Source: Clostridia bacterium
GTDB taxonomy: Bacteria; Bacillota; Clostridia; Oscillospirales; Acutalibacteraceae
NCBI GenBank assembly: GCA_017397655.1
Contig: JAFQIG010000057.1
Span: forward strand, 1 to 42,553
Direction: 5' to 3'
DNA length: 42,553 bases
Shown: positions 16,273 to 25,934 of the stretch, one piece after another
Position numbering within the stretch: position 1 is the stretch's first letter
Layout of the letters: each line of letters opens with the position of its first letter
The notes under the pieces: generated by a model
Seen by the model: only the letters and a program-made list of their open reading frames with translations
Told to the model about the DNA's origin: nothing
Databases searched by the model: none
Made by a program: the position numbers and the translations under genes

Positions 16273-19200
16273 GTGCGGAAGAGTGTCAAAAAAATTGTCA
16301 GCATTTTGTTGATTATCTCGGTTGTTTTGGGAATATCAACAGTTGCATTTGCAAAAACAGCAGATGATAACGGTGCTGTACTAAAACCGACAATCAGTGT
16401 TTCGACGGACAAGGAAAAATATAATTGGGGGACTATATAGTTTTCTCGGTTAAGTTAGAAAATAATACGGACAAGGATTTGAATAATATTACGATTGATT
16501 CTTTTCCGTGTATGTTGACAAAGCTTTGGGATATTGAGGGTACATCAATGGCAACGCTTGATGTAATTCCTGCAGGCGAAAGTGCAACGGCTGAAATAAA
16601 ATATAAAGCACAGCCGTTACCTTTATCTTTAAGAATAATTTTTCTTCCTGTTCTTTGGTTTATTAGCGATTTGGCTGCCTATATTTACCGTTTTACAGAA
16701 TGGGATTATAAACAAAAGGTTAAAATCGGATGGTTTAATTACAGTTTTGGATTTGAGGTTTTATACGAAGAAGCAGAAGCAAATAAGCTGTATTATGATT
16801 TGTGCGGAGTAACGGTTGACGGCTATCCGAGCTATCAGAGTGTGCAAAGCGGCAAGCTGTCGATAGAGCCGACTGATCCTGAAAATGATGAGTATATATT
16901 CCTTGGTTGGTACACATCAAAGGAATATGATGACCCCTACTATTTTAATTGTACATTATCGGAAGATACAGTTATTTATGCAAAGTGGAAAGAAACAGAA
17001 GAGGATGAATCTGTTCTTTTTGCAGAGTATGATGAGTACTGGGATTTGAAGGATGGAGAGGTTTCAGTACAGATTGACGATGCATCTGCGCTGAACAAGG
17101 CAAAGGTATCTTATTCGCTTAAAACAGGCTGTGGTACAGTCAGTATTGAGGAGTCAACGGACGGACGAATTACAAATACTGTCGGAATAGTAGGCGTGCC
17201 CATATCAATTCTTTTACTTGGCAATGATGAATTGGAATCGGCAAGAATAAGCTTTTGCTATGATGAGAGCAAATTGTCCGGAGTTGATGAAACAAAGCTT
17301 GGAATTATCTGGTATGATGAAGCAAATGAAAAATTAGTATTGCTTGAAAATGTTGTAGTGGATACAGAAGCAAATGAGGTTTACGTTGATACCGATCATT
17401 TCAGTAAATACGTGCTTGTTGATACCGATGCGTGGCTAAAGGCATGGGAGCATAAGCAGTTGGTCTCCCGTGATACAGGCAAGAGCTTAAGATATAATAT
17501 TGTTATGTGCTTGGACTGCTCCGGCAGTATGAGAGGAACACCGATTTCGACGTGTCAGAGTGCGGCACGAAACTTTGTTGATCAGCTTGTCGAGGGAGAT
17601 CAGATTGCCGTTGTTGGTTTTACAGATAGCGCATCAACTCTTGTTTCTGCAACAAAAGTTACGGAAAGCAACAAATCATCAATAAAATCAAAGATCAATC
17701 TTTCTGCAAACGGAGGAACGGATTTCGATAATGCACTCAGCAGAGCCGTTTCGATACTTAACAGTATGCCTGACGCCAGTTCAGATAACGAGATTTATAA
17801 AAAGTATATCGTGTTTGTTTCTGACGGACAGGATTCGGTATCGTCTTCGATGCTTTCAACGCTCAAAGGTAGCGGATATACGGTGATGGCTATCGGAGTA
17901 GGTGACAGCGTTTCTGAAAGTGAGCTTAAAAAGATGGCTAACAACACCTCCGGAGGATATGCTCATGTTTCTAATCCGGGCGATATAGGTGAAGTGTTTA
18001 CACAGATGCAAGGAGAGTTTATCGGACTTATTAAAGATAGTGACGGTGATGGAATTGCGGATCTCGTAGAAACCACGGGAATGATAGGTTCAAACGGCTA
18101 TATTTATCATACAGATCCTGATGATAGTGATACAGATGGTGATGGCTTGAGTGATGGTGAAGAAATGGGCGTGTATGATGATGTTAAGGGATATTTCATC
18201 ATTAATTCAAGTCCGACAACCCCGACTTTTGATTCTGATAAAGCGGGAATAACGATTTCTGTCAATCAGCTTCCCAACAGAGTGAACAGTACCAATATTG
18301 ATGACTACAAGCAAATAAAGTTTTCGATCACAATTACAAATCAAAAAAGAGAAATAGCAAAAGATTTGTTAAGTGAAGAAAAGTTTACAACGGCAGAAAA
18401 TGTGGAAGTTAAAGTTAAAACTTCATATGGCTCAACAGCAAGCTTTGAGTTGGGAAACATTAATCCGGGTGAAAATTTTACAGATACCATTACGGTAAAT
18501 GTAACGGAAGAGAAAAACTTAAAGGGAACTCTTGAAGTAACGGTTAGCGGTAGTAATTTTGATTCAAAAACAACAGAAACACAATACGATGTGTTTAGTG
18601 ATTTTTGCAATGCAATTGATGCGGTCGTTGCAAAAAAGGAAACAGAAATTGCTAAGAAAACTACCGATGCTGTAAGAGCATGTTTGTCAGTAGAAGGGAA
18701 ATCAGAAGAAGCACTTGAAAAAGTTATAATGCTTAATGATGCAACAATAACCTCTAACAATAGTCATCGGAAAATGAACGAAAAGATAATGGCAGAATTA
18801 GAGCCGAAATTGGCAAAAAAATATATTGATAAAGCGAAAGAGTTTGCCAACAAGAACGGATGGTTTGGAAAAATGTATGACGGAGAGGATGTAGTTAATG
18901 AGTGTGCAAAAATGTATAAAAATGAAAAAACAGTTGCTACATTTACGATAGACGAAATTACGTTTACGGCTAAATATGATGATCATTCGGTAGGTGGCGC
19001 AGGGTTTGGAACGATAGAAGTTACATGGTCGAATAATCATTTGCCGAGTTATTTTACGTACTCGTCAACTCCGAGTGCCGTAATAAGCGCAATTAATGTT
19101 TTTATGGAAGAGTGCAGACTTCTTTCGGAAACGGCTATTAATAAGTGTATGGAAGAGGTCAAAAAAGATACGACAAAGCTCCTGGGATTAGATATGCTTG

Positions 19201-19418
19201 ACAATTTGTTTAAAGCGAAGTGCGGAGATGTGTTCGATAAGCTCTTGTCAAAAGCAGGAATATCATCGTATAAATATAATGATCTTAAAAAATGGTATGA
19301 TTATTATAAAAAAGCAAAGTCTGCACTTGATAGTTGTAAAAAACTGGAGAATCCGACAGCATCCAAAATTAATTCTGCAATGAAATCTGTAAACAACTTA
19401 CTCAATTACAGTTTTTAA
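16273..19418 (+). CDS. von Willebrand factor A domain surface protein, interrupted by a frameshift
   Basis: A GTG start at 16273 (after GGAGTGG) opens a 55-codon frame with a signal peptide (MRKSVKKIVSILLI...VAFA) and the motif STDKEKYNWG, which stops at TAG 16438. The rest continues in the -1 frame from 16425 as 997 codons beginning GDYIVFSVKLENNTDKD. One extra G in the GGGGG run at 16427-16431 would join them into about 1048 residues. In the long frame: a beta-sandwich, an InlB-type repeat (about 125-195), a TDHFSKY motif, and a VWA domain (about 356-540). The MIDAS residues are DCSGSM (about 365), GGTDF (431) and SDGQD (466). Then come Ca-binding DSDGDGIAD and DTDGDGLSD repeats (about 539-585), another beta domain and a helical C-terminus. 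Likely a secreted adhesion or protein-binding factor. Without repair the long part lacks a signal peptide. Confidence 0.85.
16427..16431 (+). other. Frameshift site (GGGGG run) in the VWA gene
   Basis: Upstream frame reads AAT TGG GGG ACT ATA TAG; the continuing frame reads GAC TAT ATA GTT. The protein sense (KYNWG + DYIVFSV) needs six G. The cause may be a real deletion, variable tract length or a base-calling error. Confidence 0.8.
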
Positions 19419-19442
19419 ATTAATACCCCACATTTAATACTC

Positions 19443-19480
19443 AAAAAGCCGGACAGAGGAGTGTCTCTGTCCGGCTTTTT
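19443..19480. terminator. Bidirectional terminator between VWA and SulP genes
   Basis: AAAAAGCCGGACAGAG (19443-19458) and CTCTGTCCGGCTTTTT (19465-19480) form a 16-bp perfect stem with a 6-nt loop, ending in a T run on either strand. It serves the convergent genes ending at 19418 and 19482. Confidence 0.92.
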
Positions 19481-19481
19481 G

Positions 19482-20624
19482 TTATTTATTATTTTTTGCT
19501 GTACTGAGGATCAGAAGCATCGGCAATGCGTAATGAGCGCCTGCAAGAAAGGCGGTTATAAATGACAGAACGAAGAATATAACTGATACTGCACCGCCTT
19601 TAAAGGCTTTGCCGATTTGTGACCACTCTACGCTTTGCCATGCCGATACTATAAGTATTACGGCAAGTGAGTGAAGCGGAATTCTTTCAAAAACAAAGGG
19701 ACATACAAAGAAGAATACGGCACAAACGATCATACATACAGCGCCCGACAGTGGAGTTCTTTTTTTGTTATCTGCCGTGGCAACGGGGACTGCACCGAAA
19801 AAGCCGCCTGCGGTATTGACTGCAGAAAAGACGAGCAACTTTTTTGTTGATGTTTCATCAGTCGGATAAAACTGAGTAACGATTAAAGCAATTGCAACGG
19901 CAGTACACAAAATCAGAGGAATGCTTTTTACATCGAAGGGGCCGATAAAGAAAGCGTTGTCAAAAAGCGAGATCGCATCGACGGGAACGATCTCGTTTAT
20001 CGGAGTAAACTCACGGCTTCTGTTAAGCAGAAGATTCATAGAAAGAGTGATAACGATCGAAACGAAAGAAGCGGGAACTTTTTTGCTGAAGTTTTTAAAC
20101 TTTCTCGGATACGTTACCATTGTAACAAGAACGACCGTGCCGTACAGCACGCCGCGCCAGTTGCCGTGAAAGCCGAGTGAAATATAATCCTTGATTATTT
20201 CGACGGCATCCGCCCCGACTGCACCGATACCGAAATAATTTGTAGTCTGAAGAGCTGTTGTGCAAAGTGCGGCAGCGAGCAGAAATCCTGCTCTGATGTC
20301 GGGTGACAGAAAAGTTTTTTTGGGAAGCTTTGAAAGGATAAAAACAAACACTCCCGACAGAGCAGTTGCGATACAGGCGACAGACGGAGAAAAACGGAAA
20401 GAAAGGAAGAAAATCGGCAGAGCTGTCAGCCACGACGGAGCAAAAAAGCGACCGCAAAGCACAGAGAAAATGCAGCATACAAGAGCCGTAATAACTGCAC
20501 CGTTCACACCGAAGCCCGAGCAGATGCTGACAGACAGCGCCGCAGGGAACAATGCCAACGAATCATAAAATCCCGTTGTACAGGAAGATAAAAAAGTTTT
20601 TTTATTTATACTCAAACAATTCAC
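19482..20624 (-). CDS. SulP (SLC26) family anion transporter-like protein without STAS domain
   Basis: A 380-residue membrane protein with about ten hydrophobic segments. Family-like patterns are GFGVNGAVITALVCCIFSVLCG near the start, FLLAAALCTTALQTTNYFG, then KVPASFVSIVITL, FGAVPVATADNKKRTPLSGAV (like the SulP 'GGIPATGAIART..SG' stretch) and IPLHSLAVILIVSAWQSVEW. SulP proteins carry sulfate, bicarbonate or other anions. The cytoplasmic STAS domain that normally follows is absent: the protein ends just after the last helix. The start is GTG 20624, 8 nt after comM ends, with a weak ribosome site (AAGCGG), so translation may depend on the upstream gene. The substrate is unknown. Confidence 0.75.
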   Translation of the reverse strand: MNCLSINKKTFLSSCTTGFYDSLALFPAALSVSICSGFGVNGAVITALVCCIFSVLCGRFFAPSWLTALPIFFLSFRFSPSVACIATALSGVFVFILSKLPKKTFLSPDIRAGFLLAAALCTTALQTTNYFGIGAVGADAVEIIKDYISLGFHGNWRGVLYGTVVLVTMVTYPRKFKNFSKKVPASFVSIVITLSMNLLLNRSREFTPINEIVPVDAISLFDNAFFIGPFDVKSIPLILCTAVAIALIVTQFYPTDETSTKKLLVFSAVNTAGGFFGAVPVATADNKKRTPLSGAVCMIVCAVFFFVCPFVFERIPLHSLAVILIVSAWQSVEWSQIGKAFKGGAVSVIFFVLSFITAFLAGAHYALPMLLILSTAKNNK

Positions 20625-20632
20625 CGCTTAAA

Positions 20633-22162
20633 TTATTTTTGCCAGAACTTTCGGTCAAGGCTTCTGTATTGGATCGCTTCTGCGATATGAGGAAACTCGA
20701 TTCTGTCCGAGCCGTCAAGGTCGGCGCAGGTTCTTGCGACGCGGAGCAGCTTGTCATATGCACGTGCGGAAAGACCCATGGTATCAAACGCCTTTTGCAA
20801 AAGTACGGTTGCCTCATCGCTCATAACACAGAACTCACGTGTCAGCGCGGCATCCATTCTGCCGTTGCAGGAAGCTCCCGTTCCTTCAAGACGCTTCTGC
20901 TGAATTTTTCTGGCGGCATTGACGCGCTTTCTGATCTCCGTGGAGCTTTCGCTCTTTACGCCGTCATTCATTGATTTGAAATCTATCGGCGGAACCTCTA
21001 TGTGAATATCAAGTCTGTCAAGCACGGGACCCGATACTTTTGACAGATAGCGTGAGGCGGCACCGCTGTTACAGGTACAAGGCTTTGTGGGATGTCCGTA
21101 GAATCCGCACGGACACGGATTCATAGCGCAGACAAGCATTATCGAACACGGAAATGACAGCGTTCCGGCGGCTCTGGATATGGTGATTTTTCCGTCCTCC
21201 ATCGGCTGACGAAGAATTTCCATCGTACTTCTTGCAAATTCGGGAAACTCGTCAAGGAACAATACTCCGTTGTGAGCAAGAGAGATTTCGCCCGGCTTCG
21301 GTATTGAACCTCCGCCCGAAAGTCCTGCAGAAGAAATGGTATGGTGCGGAGAACGGAACGGTCGAGTCTCTATAAGAGATACATCCGACGGCAAAGTGCC
21401 CGCTACGGAGTAGAGCTTTGTTGTCTCAAGGCTTTCTTCAAAAGTCATATCGGGAAGAATGGACGGAAGCCTCTTTGCGAGCATACTTTTGCCCGAACCG
21501 GGAGGTCCGATCATCAGAAGATTGTGTCCGCCCGAGGCGGCAACCTCCAGCGCACGTCTTGCCTGTGCCTGACCCTTTACGTCGCTGAAATCAAGATAGC
21601 TTTCGCATTTTTCGGCATTTTCGTTTTTTTGAGGAACGGCAGGGGTCAGAGGCTGATTGCCGGAAAGGTGAAGAACAACCTCCGTAATATTTTTGACGGG
21701 ATAAACATCAATTCCGCGGACAACGGAACATTCTCTTGCGTTTTCGTAAGGGATGAATATATCGGAAAAGCCGTGTTCAGCGGCGCATATGACCATAGGT
21801 AAGGCACCGCTGATTCTGCGCAGAGTGCCGTCAAGAGCGAGCTCGCCAAGGAAGGCACACGAGGCGGTGTTGCATTTTAACTGCCGTGAGGACAAAAGCA
21901 CGGAAAGAAGCATGGGAAGATCGTAAACCGAGCCTTCCTTGCGTATGTCGGCAGGTGCAAGATTTACGGTTATTCTGCCTGTCGGAAAATCAAATCCGCA
22001 ATTTTTGATTGCAGAACGTATTCTGTTTTTAGCCTCCGAAACGGACTTGTCCGGAAGACCGACAATGTCGAAAGCGGGCAGACCGCTTGAAACATCGGCT
22101 TCGACATCAACCATAAAGGTTTCCATTCCGAAAAGGCCTGTACTGGATACTTTTGAATACAT
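20633..22162 (-). CDS. comM: YifB/ComM family Mg-chelatase-like AAA+ ATPase
   Basis: A 509-residue AAA+ protein. ComM is a hexameric helicase that promotes branch migration during natural transformation; in many species its role is undefined. The N-terminal Lon-protease-like ChlI domain (1-170) starts 'MYSKVSSTGLFGMETFMVDVE'. The Mg-chelatase ATPase has Walker A GPPGSGKSMLAKRLP (about 217-231) and Walker B GVLFLDEFPEF. A CNPCPCGFYG Cys-rich motif (CAMNPCPCG...C.C) is followed by the C-terminal helical domain. Length is normal. ATG 22162 has AGAGGTG upstream. It is divergent from the ABC exporter and is followed by the SulP-like gene. Confidence 0.95.
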   Translation of the reverse strand: MYSKVSSTGLFGMETFMVDVEADVSSGLPAFDIVGLPDKSVSEAKNRIRSAIKNCGFDFPTGRITVNLAPADIRKEGSVYDLPMLLSVLLSSRQLKCNTASCAFLGELALDGTLRRISGALPMVICAAEHGFSDIFIPYENARECSVVRGIDVYPVKNITEVVLHLSGNQPLTPAVPQKNENAEKCESYLDFSDVKGQAQARRALEVAASGGHNLLMIGPPGSGKSMLAKRLPSILPDMTFEESLETTKLYSVAGTLPSDVSLIETRPFRSPHHTISSAGLSGGGSIPKPGEISLAHNGVLFLDEFPEFARSTMEILRQPMEDGKITISRAAGTLSFPCSIMLVCAMNPCPCGFYGHPTKPCTCNSGAASRYLSKVSGPVLDRLDIHIEVPPIDFKSMNDGVKSESSTEIRKRVNAARKIQQKRLEGTGASCNGRMDAALTREFCVMSDEATVLLQKAFDTMGLSARAYDKLLRVARTCADLDGSDRIEFPHIAEAIQYRSLDRKFWQK

Positions 22163-22202
22163 TTTTGCACCTCTTGCAGTAATACTTTTACGTCCGAAGA
22201 AT

Positions 22203-22231
22203 ATAATACATTATTTTTTGCTTGTTTGCAA
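22203..22231 (-). promoter_or_regulatory. Promoter of comM
   Basis: On the minus strand TTGCAA (22226-22231), 17 nt and TATTAT (22203-22208), about 40 nt upstream of the comM start. Confidence 0.5.
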
Positions 22232-22304
22232 TCATTACATAAAATTTCAGATATTTTTTTGAATTTTTTGCACTTTTTATCTATGCAAAAAGAGATTTTT
22301 GTAT

Positions 22305-22310
22305 TATAAT
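22305..22310 (+). promoter_or_regulatory. -10 box of the ABC transporter promoter
   Basis: TATAAT lies 33 nt before the start codon. The -35 position (22282-22287, TATGCA) is weak, so activation or low activity is possible. Confidence 0.4.
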
Positions 22311-22342
22311 ACTTAAAATTGGTGTAGTGTGGAGATTTACGG

Positions 22343-24103
22343 ATGAAGCTTTTTAAAAACTTTGAAAAGAACAAGGCTTTGTTGTCACGTTTTATGCCGT
22401 ACCTTAAAGCCGAAAGAAAAACGCTGGCATTTGATTTGTTTTGCGCATCTCTGACCACCGTATGCGAAATAGTGCTTCCGCTTATTGTCAGAGAAGTCAC
22501 AAACGCAAGCATCGAAACAGTCGGCACGCTGACGGTGTCGCTGATTGTAAAGGTCGTTTTGCTTTATATCGTGTTGCGTGTGGTCGATTCGCTTGCCGCA
22601 TACTATATGGCAACCTACGGTCACTATATGGGAACAAAAATCGAAACTGCTATGCGTAACGATCTTTTTGCACATCTGCAGAAGCTGTCGTTTTCGTATT
22701 ATGATAATAATAAGATAGGTCAGCTTATGTCACGTCTGACATCCGATCTTTTCGACGTAACAGAGTTTGCACATCATATGCCCGAGGAAGTTTTTATAAC
22801 TTCGATAAAAATTATTGCGTGCTTTTCTATTTTTGCATCAATGAATCTCTGGCTTGCGGTAATAGTTTTTGCATTTATGCCGATAATGTTTGCTGTCACC
22901 AAAAGAAACCGTGTCAAGATGAAAGAGGCTTTCAAGGAATCACGTCACCGTATAGGTGAGATCAACGCTCAGACCGAAAACAGCCTTTTAGGTATCCGTG
23001 TCGTAAAGTCTTTTGTAAAAGAAGACAGCGAAATGAAAAAGTTTACGGATAATTCGGGACTTTATCACAAGATTAAAAGAGACAGCTATAAGTTTATGGG
23101 AAGATTCCAGACAACCATACGTCTCTTTGACGGCGGAATGTACATTCTGTGTGTTGCTACGGGCGCTGTCTTTATGATGAAAGGTCTTACCACGCCGGGA
23201 GATTTTACCGCATCGTTAATGATGGTTACAACGCTTGTCGGATCTGTCAGAAGACTTATCGACTTCAGCGAACAGTTCAACCGTGGACTTACGGGAATCG
23301 AGCGATTTGCCGAGGTTATGGACGTTTCGGGTGAACCGGGCTCTGACGGTGAGGGTAAGGTTCTTGATTCGTTTAACGGTGAAATTGAGTTTTGCGATGT
23401 CAGCTTTAAGTATGAAGGTACGGATAAATATGTTTTCAGGGATCTGAATCTTAAGATCGAAAAAGGAAAAAGCGTTGCCATTGTAGGACCGTCGGGCGCA
23501 GGTAAAACAACTATCTGTAATATGATTCCGAGATTCTATCATTGTGATGAAGGAAAAATCTTTCTTGACGGTCACGATATAAACGATTTGTCGCTTTCAT
23601 CACTGCGAAAAGCGATAGGTATAGTTCAGCAGGACGTATATCTGTTTTCGGGAACGATCAGGGACAACATCTGTTACGGCAAAGAAAGTGCAACCGATGA
23701 GGAAATAGTTGAGGCGGCAAAGCGTGCCGGAGCGCACGATTTTATCATGTCACTTTCTGACGGATACGATACATATATCGGGGAACGCGGCGTGAAGCTT
23801 TCGGGAGGACAGAAGCAAAGAATATCTATAGCAAGGCTGTTTTTAAAGGATCCGCCCATACTTATTCTTGACGAGGCGACATCCGCACTTGATAACGAGA
23901 GTGAGCGTCTTGTTCAGCAATCTCTTGAAGAGCTTATGCACGGCAGAACAACCCTGACGATAGCACACAGACTGACAACAATCCGTAACGCTTCCGAAAT
24001 AATCGTTCTGACCGAAAACGGTATCGAAGAACAGGGTACTCATGCAGAGCTTATTGAAAAGAACGGACTGTACAGCGAATTGTATGCGCTGTATTCCATA
24101 TAA
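22343..24103 (+). CDS. ABC transporter, fused permease and ATPase (exporter type)
   Basis: A 586-residue half-transporter. Six membrane helices (residues 20-310) are followed by the ATPase domain. Motifs are Walker A GPSGAGKTT (about 382-390), Q-loop VQQDVYLFSG, signature LSGGQKQR (about 485), Walker B ILILDEATSALD (about 506-517) and H-loop TIAHRLTT. It should act as a homodimer or with a partner encoded elsewhere, exporting lipid, peptide or drug. ATG 22343 follows GTGGAG. Its stop is 34 nt before the aconitase X operon, with no terminator seen, so they may share transcripts. The substrate cannot be read from sequence. Confidence 0.93.
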   Translation: MKLFKNFEKNKALLSRFMPYLKAERKTLAFDLFCASLTTVCEIVLPLIVREVTNASIETVGTLTVSLIVKVVLLYIVLRVVDSLAAYYMATYGHYMGTKIETAMRNDLFAHLQKLSFSYYDNNKIGQLMSRLTSDLFDVTEFAHHMPEEVFITSIKIIACFSIFASMNLWLAVIVFAFMPIMFAVTKRNRVKMKEAFKESRHRIGEINAQTENSLLGIRVVKSFVKEDSEMKKFTDNSGLYHKIKRDSYKFMGRFQTTIRLFDGGMYILCVATGAVFMMKGLTTPGDFTASLMMVTTLVGSVRRLIDFSEQFNRGLTGIERFAEVMDVSGEPGSDGEGKVLDSFNGEIEFCDVSFKYEGTDKYVFRDLNLKIEKGKSVAIVGPSGAGKTTICNMIPRFYHCDEGKIFLDGHDINDLSLSSLRKAIGIVQQDVYLFSGTIRDNICYGKESATDEEIVEAAKRAGAHDFIMSLSDGYDTYIGERGVKLSGGQKQRISIARLFLKDPPILILDEATSALDNESERLVQQSLEELMHGRTTLTIAHRLTTIRNASEIIVLTENGIEEQGTHAELIEKNGLYSELYALYSI

Positions 24104-24137
24104 ATTTTTTAATCGGAAAAAGGAGGTAATATATACC

Positions 24138-25430
24138 ATGAAGTACAACATGAAATTAACACCCGAAGAAGAAGGTATTCTTAACGGCTCACAGGGCGAG
24201 ACTATGGCTAAGGTTATGAAGTCACTCGTTCTTTACGGAGATGCCTTCGGAGCAGAGCGATTTGTTCCCGTAAAGGGCAAGGGCCATCTTGTTACGAGTT
24301 TCGGTATTTCCGTTCTCAGTCCCGTATTCTCGATTACACAGGAGCTTATTGATGCAGGGCTCAAGGTTGACGAAACATTCACTTGTGATCCCCGTCCCAT
24401 TGACTATGCCAATGTAAAGTGCAATCTTATTGAAAAGCTTATCTTCAACAAGTTCCTTTACGGTATGCAGGCTCCCTATGAGGTTCAGCTTAAAAAGCTC
24501 GGTCTTCGCAGCGAAAAATCTTTCACTTGTGCTTGTTACCTTGATGAAGTAGGCAACGTTCCCGAAAAGGGCGATATTCTTTCATGGGCAGAGTCATCGG
24601 CTGTTGTTTATGCAAACTCCGTTCTCGGTGCACGCTGTAACCGTAACTCCGGTATCATCGAGCTTTTCGGTTCGATTCTCGGCAAGGTTCCCGAATTTGA
24701 TCTTCTTACAGACGAAGGCAGAAAAGCAAAGTGGATCATCGAAGTCAAGACAGACTCCATCCCCGAAGCACAGGTTCTCGGTTCTGCAATCGGTATGAAG
24801 GTTATGGAAGATGTTCCGTTTATCAAGGGACTTGACAAGTTCATCGGTACAGAGCTTAACGATGCGGCAAAGGCATATCTTAAGGATATGGGCGCAGCTA
24901 CTGCTTCCAACGGTGCGGTAGGTCTTTATCACGTAGAAAATCTTACTCCCGAAGCGGTTGAATTCGGCACATCCATCATCCGTGATGATGCAAAGGTTTA
25001 TGTTATTGACGATGCAGAGCTTGAAAAAGTAAAGAAGGGCTATCCCAACATCTGGAAGAATCCCGATGCACAGCCTGACAGATGCTTTATCGGTTGTCCG
25101 CATCTTACATTTGCACAGCTCGGTCAGTGGGCAGACCGTTTTGAAGCAGAGCTTAAAAAGCAGGGCAAGAGCAAGGTTGGTCTTATGACAATCATGACTG
25201 CTGCTCCCGAGGTTATTGATCACTTTAAAAAGGACAACAAAGCAGCTTATGACAAGCTTATTTCTTTCGGAATCAAGCTTACAAGCATTTGTCCGCTTAT
25301 GTACATGAACAACCCGCTTTGCGGCAAAAAGCCCATCATCACAAATTCAAACAAGCTTCGTACATACACAACGGCTCGTTACTTTACTGATGCCGAGATC
25401 ACAACGATCGCTGTAAAAGGAGGATTTTAA
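24138..25430 (+). CDS. Aconitase X catalytic (large) subunit
   Basis: A 430-residue protein of the AcnX catalytic family (PF04412, formerly DUF521). It begins 'MKLTPEEEGILNGSQGETMAKVMKSLVLYGDAFGAERFVPV', which is typical. Bacterial AcnX members studied so far are cis-3-hydroxy-L-proline dehydratases; archaeal ones are phosphomevalonate dehydratases. Conserved Cys residues expected to hold an Fe-S cluster or lie in the active site are seen in GARCNRNSG (about 167-175), CFIGCPH (about 312-318) and ICPLMYMNNPLCGKKP (near the end). AGGAGG lies 11 nt before ATG 24138; the longer frame from 24042 lies inside the ABC gene. The small subunit follows directly. The substrate is uncertain because no proline or mevalonate genes are nearby. 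Confidence 0.9.
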   Translation: MKYNMKLTPEEEGILNGSQGETMAKVMKSLVLYGDAFGAERFVPVKGKGHLVTSFGISVLSPVFSITQELIDAGLKVDETFTCDPRPIDYANVKCNLIEKLIFNKFLYGMQAPYEVQLKKLGLRSEKSFTCACYLDEVGNVPEKGDILSWAESSAVVYANSVLGARCNRNSGIIELFGSILGKVPEFDLLTDEGRKAKWIIEVKTDSIPEAQVLGSAIGMKVMEDVPFIKGLDKFIGTELNDAAKAYLKDMGAATASNGAVGLYHVENLTPEAVEFGTSIIRDDAKVYVIDDAELEKVKKGYPNIWKNPDAQPDRCFIGCPHLTFAQLGQWADRFEAELKKQGKSKVGLMTIMTAAPEVIDHFKKDNKAAYDKLISFGIKLTSICPLMYMNNPLCGKKPIITNSNKLRTYTTARYFTDAEITTIAVKGGF

Positions 25431-25432
25431 TA

Positions 25433-25879
25433 ATGAGCAAGGTTTTTAAAGGTCGTCCTGTTGTAGCAGGCGCTATCAATGGCAAAGAAGCTGTTGTTAC
25501 TCATACAGGCTTCAACACTCTTGCATCCTTCCAGAAGAGTGCATTGAAAAAGGCAAAGCAGGTTATCTGTTCTGATCAGAATAATCCCGAACTCTATGAG
25601 AAGAATCTTACTGACAGGGTAATCTGCCTTCCCAAGACCATCGGTTCCACAACGGGCGGTATGGTTCTGTATTCGGTTTGCGCACTTAACATTCATCCTT
25701 GCGCAATGCTTTTCTCCGAAACAATCGACTCACTTGCAGCAGCAGGTGTTGTTCTTGCAGATATCTGGACAGACAGTTCCATCGTTGCTGTTGATAATCT
25801 CGGTGACGAATTCCTTAACTACGTCAAGGACGGTATGAAGATTACCGTTTCTGAGGACGGTACTGTTACCGTAGACTAA
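25433..25879 (+). CDS. Aconitase X swivel (small) subunit, DUF126
   Basis: A 148-residue protein of the AcnX swivel-domain family (PF01989). It has KGRPVVAGAINGKEAVVT near the N-terminus and the conserved loop LPKTIGSTTGGMVLY (about 64-78), whose Ser/Thr residues line the active site in the family. It forms the AcnX enzyme with the large subunit just upstream, whose final codons carry the ribosome site AAAGGAGG. The two genes are 2 nt apart, so expression should be balanced. Confidence 0.9.
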   Translation: MSKVFKGRPVVAGAINGKEAVVTHTGFNTLASFQKSALKKAKQVICSDQNNPELYEKNLTDRVICLPKTIGSTTGGMVLYSVCALNIHPCAMLFSETIDSLAAAGVVLADIWTDSSIVAVDNLGDEFLNYVKDGMKITVSEDGTVTVD

Positions 25880-25890
25880 GATCTTATCAA

Positions 25891-25918
25891 TCGGGATCGC
25901 CCTTTTGGGTGATCCCGA
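25891..25918 (+). other. Stem-loop between AcnX and the GtrA-like gene
   Basis: TCGGGATC-G-CCC / GGG-T-GATCCCGA forms an 11-bp stem with one mismatch and a TTTT loop. No T run follows, so it is probably not a simple terminator. It sits directly before the ribosome site of the next gene and may affect mRNA stability or translation. Confidence 0.55.
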
Positions 25919-25934
25919 AAAGAGGTTATGGCTT

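Noticed and set aside
16425..16440. Programmed -1 ribosomal frameshift
   Set aside because: Slipping back would pair tRNA-Trp with TTG in the P site, and no strong downstream hairpin is seen, so indel or error is more likely.
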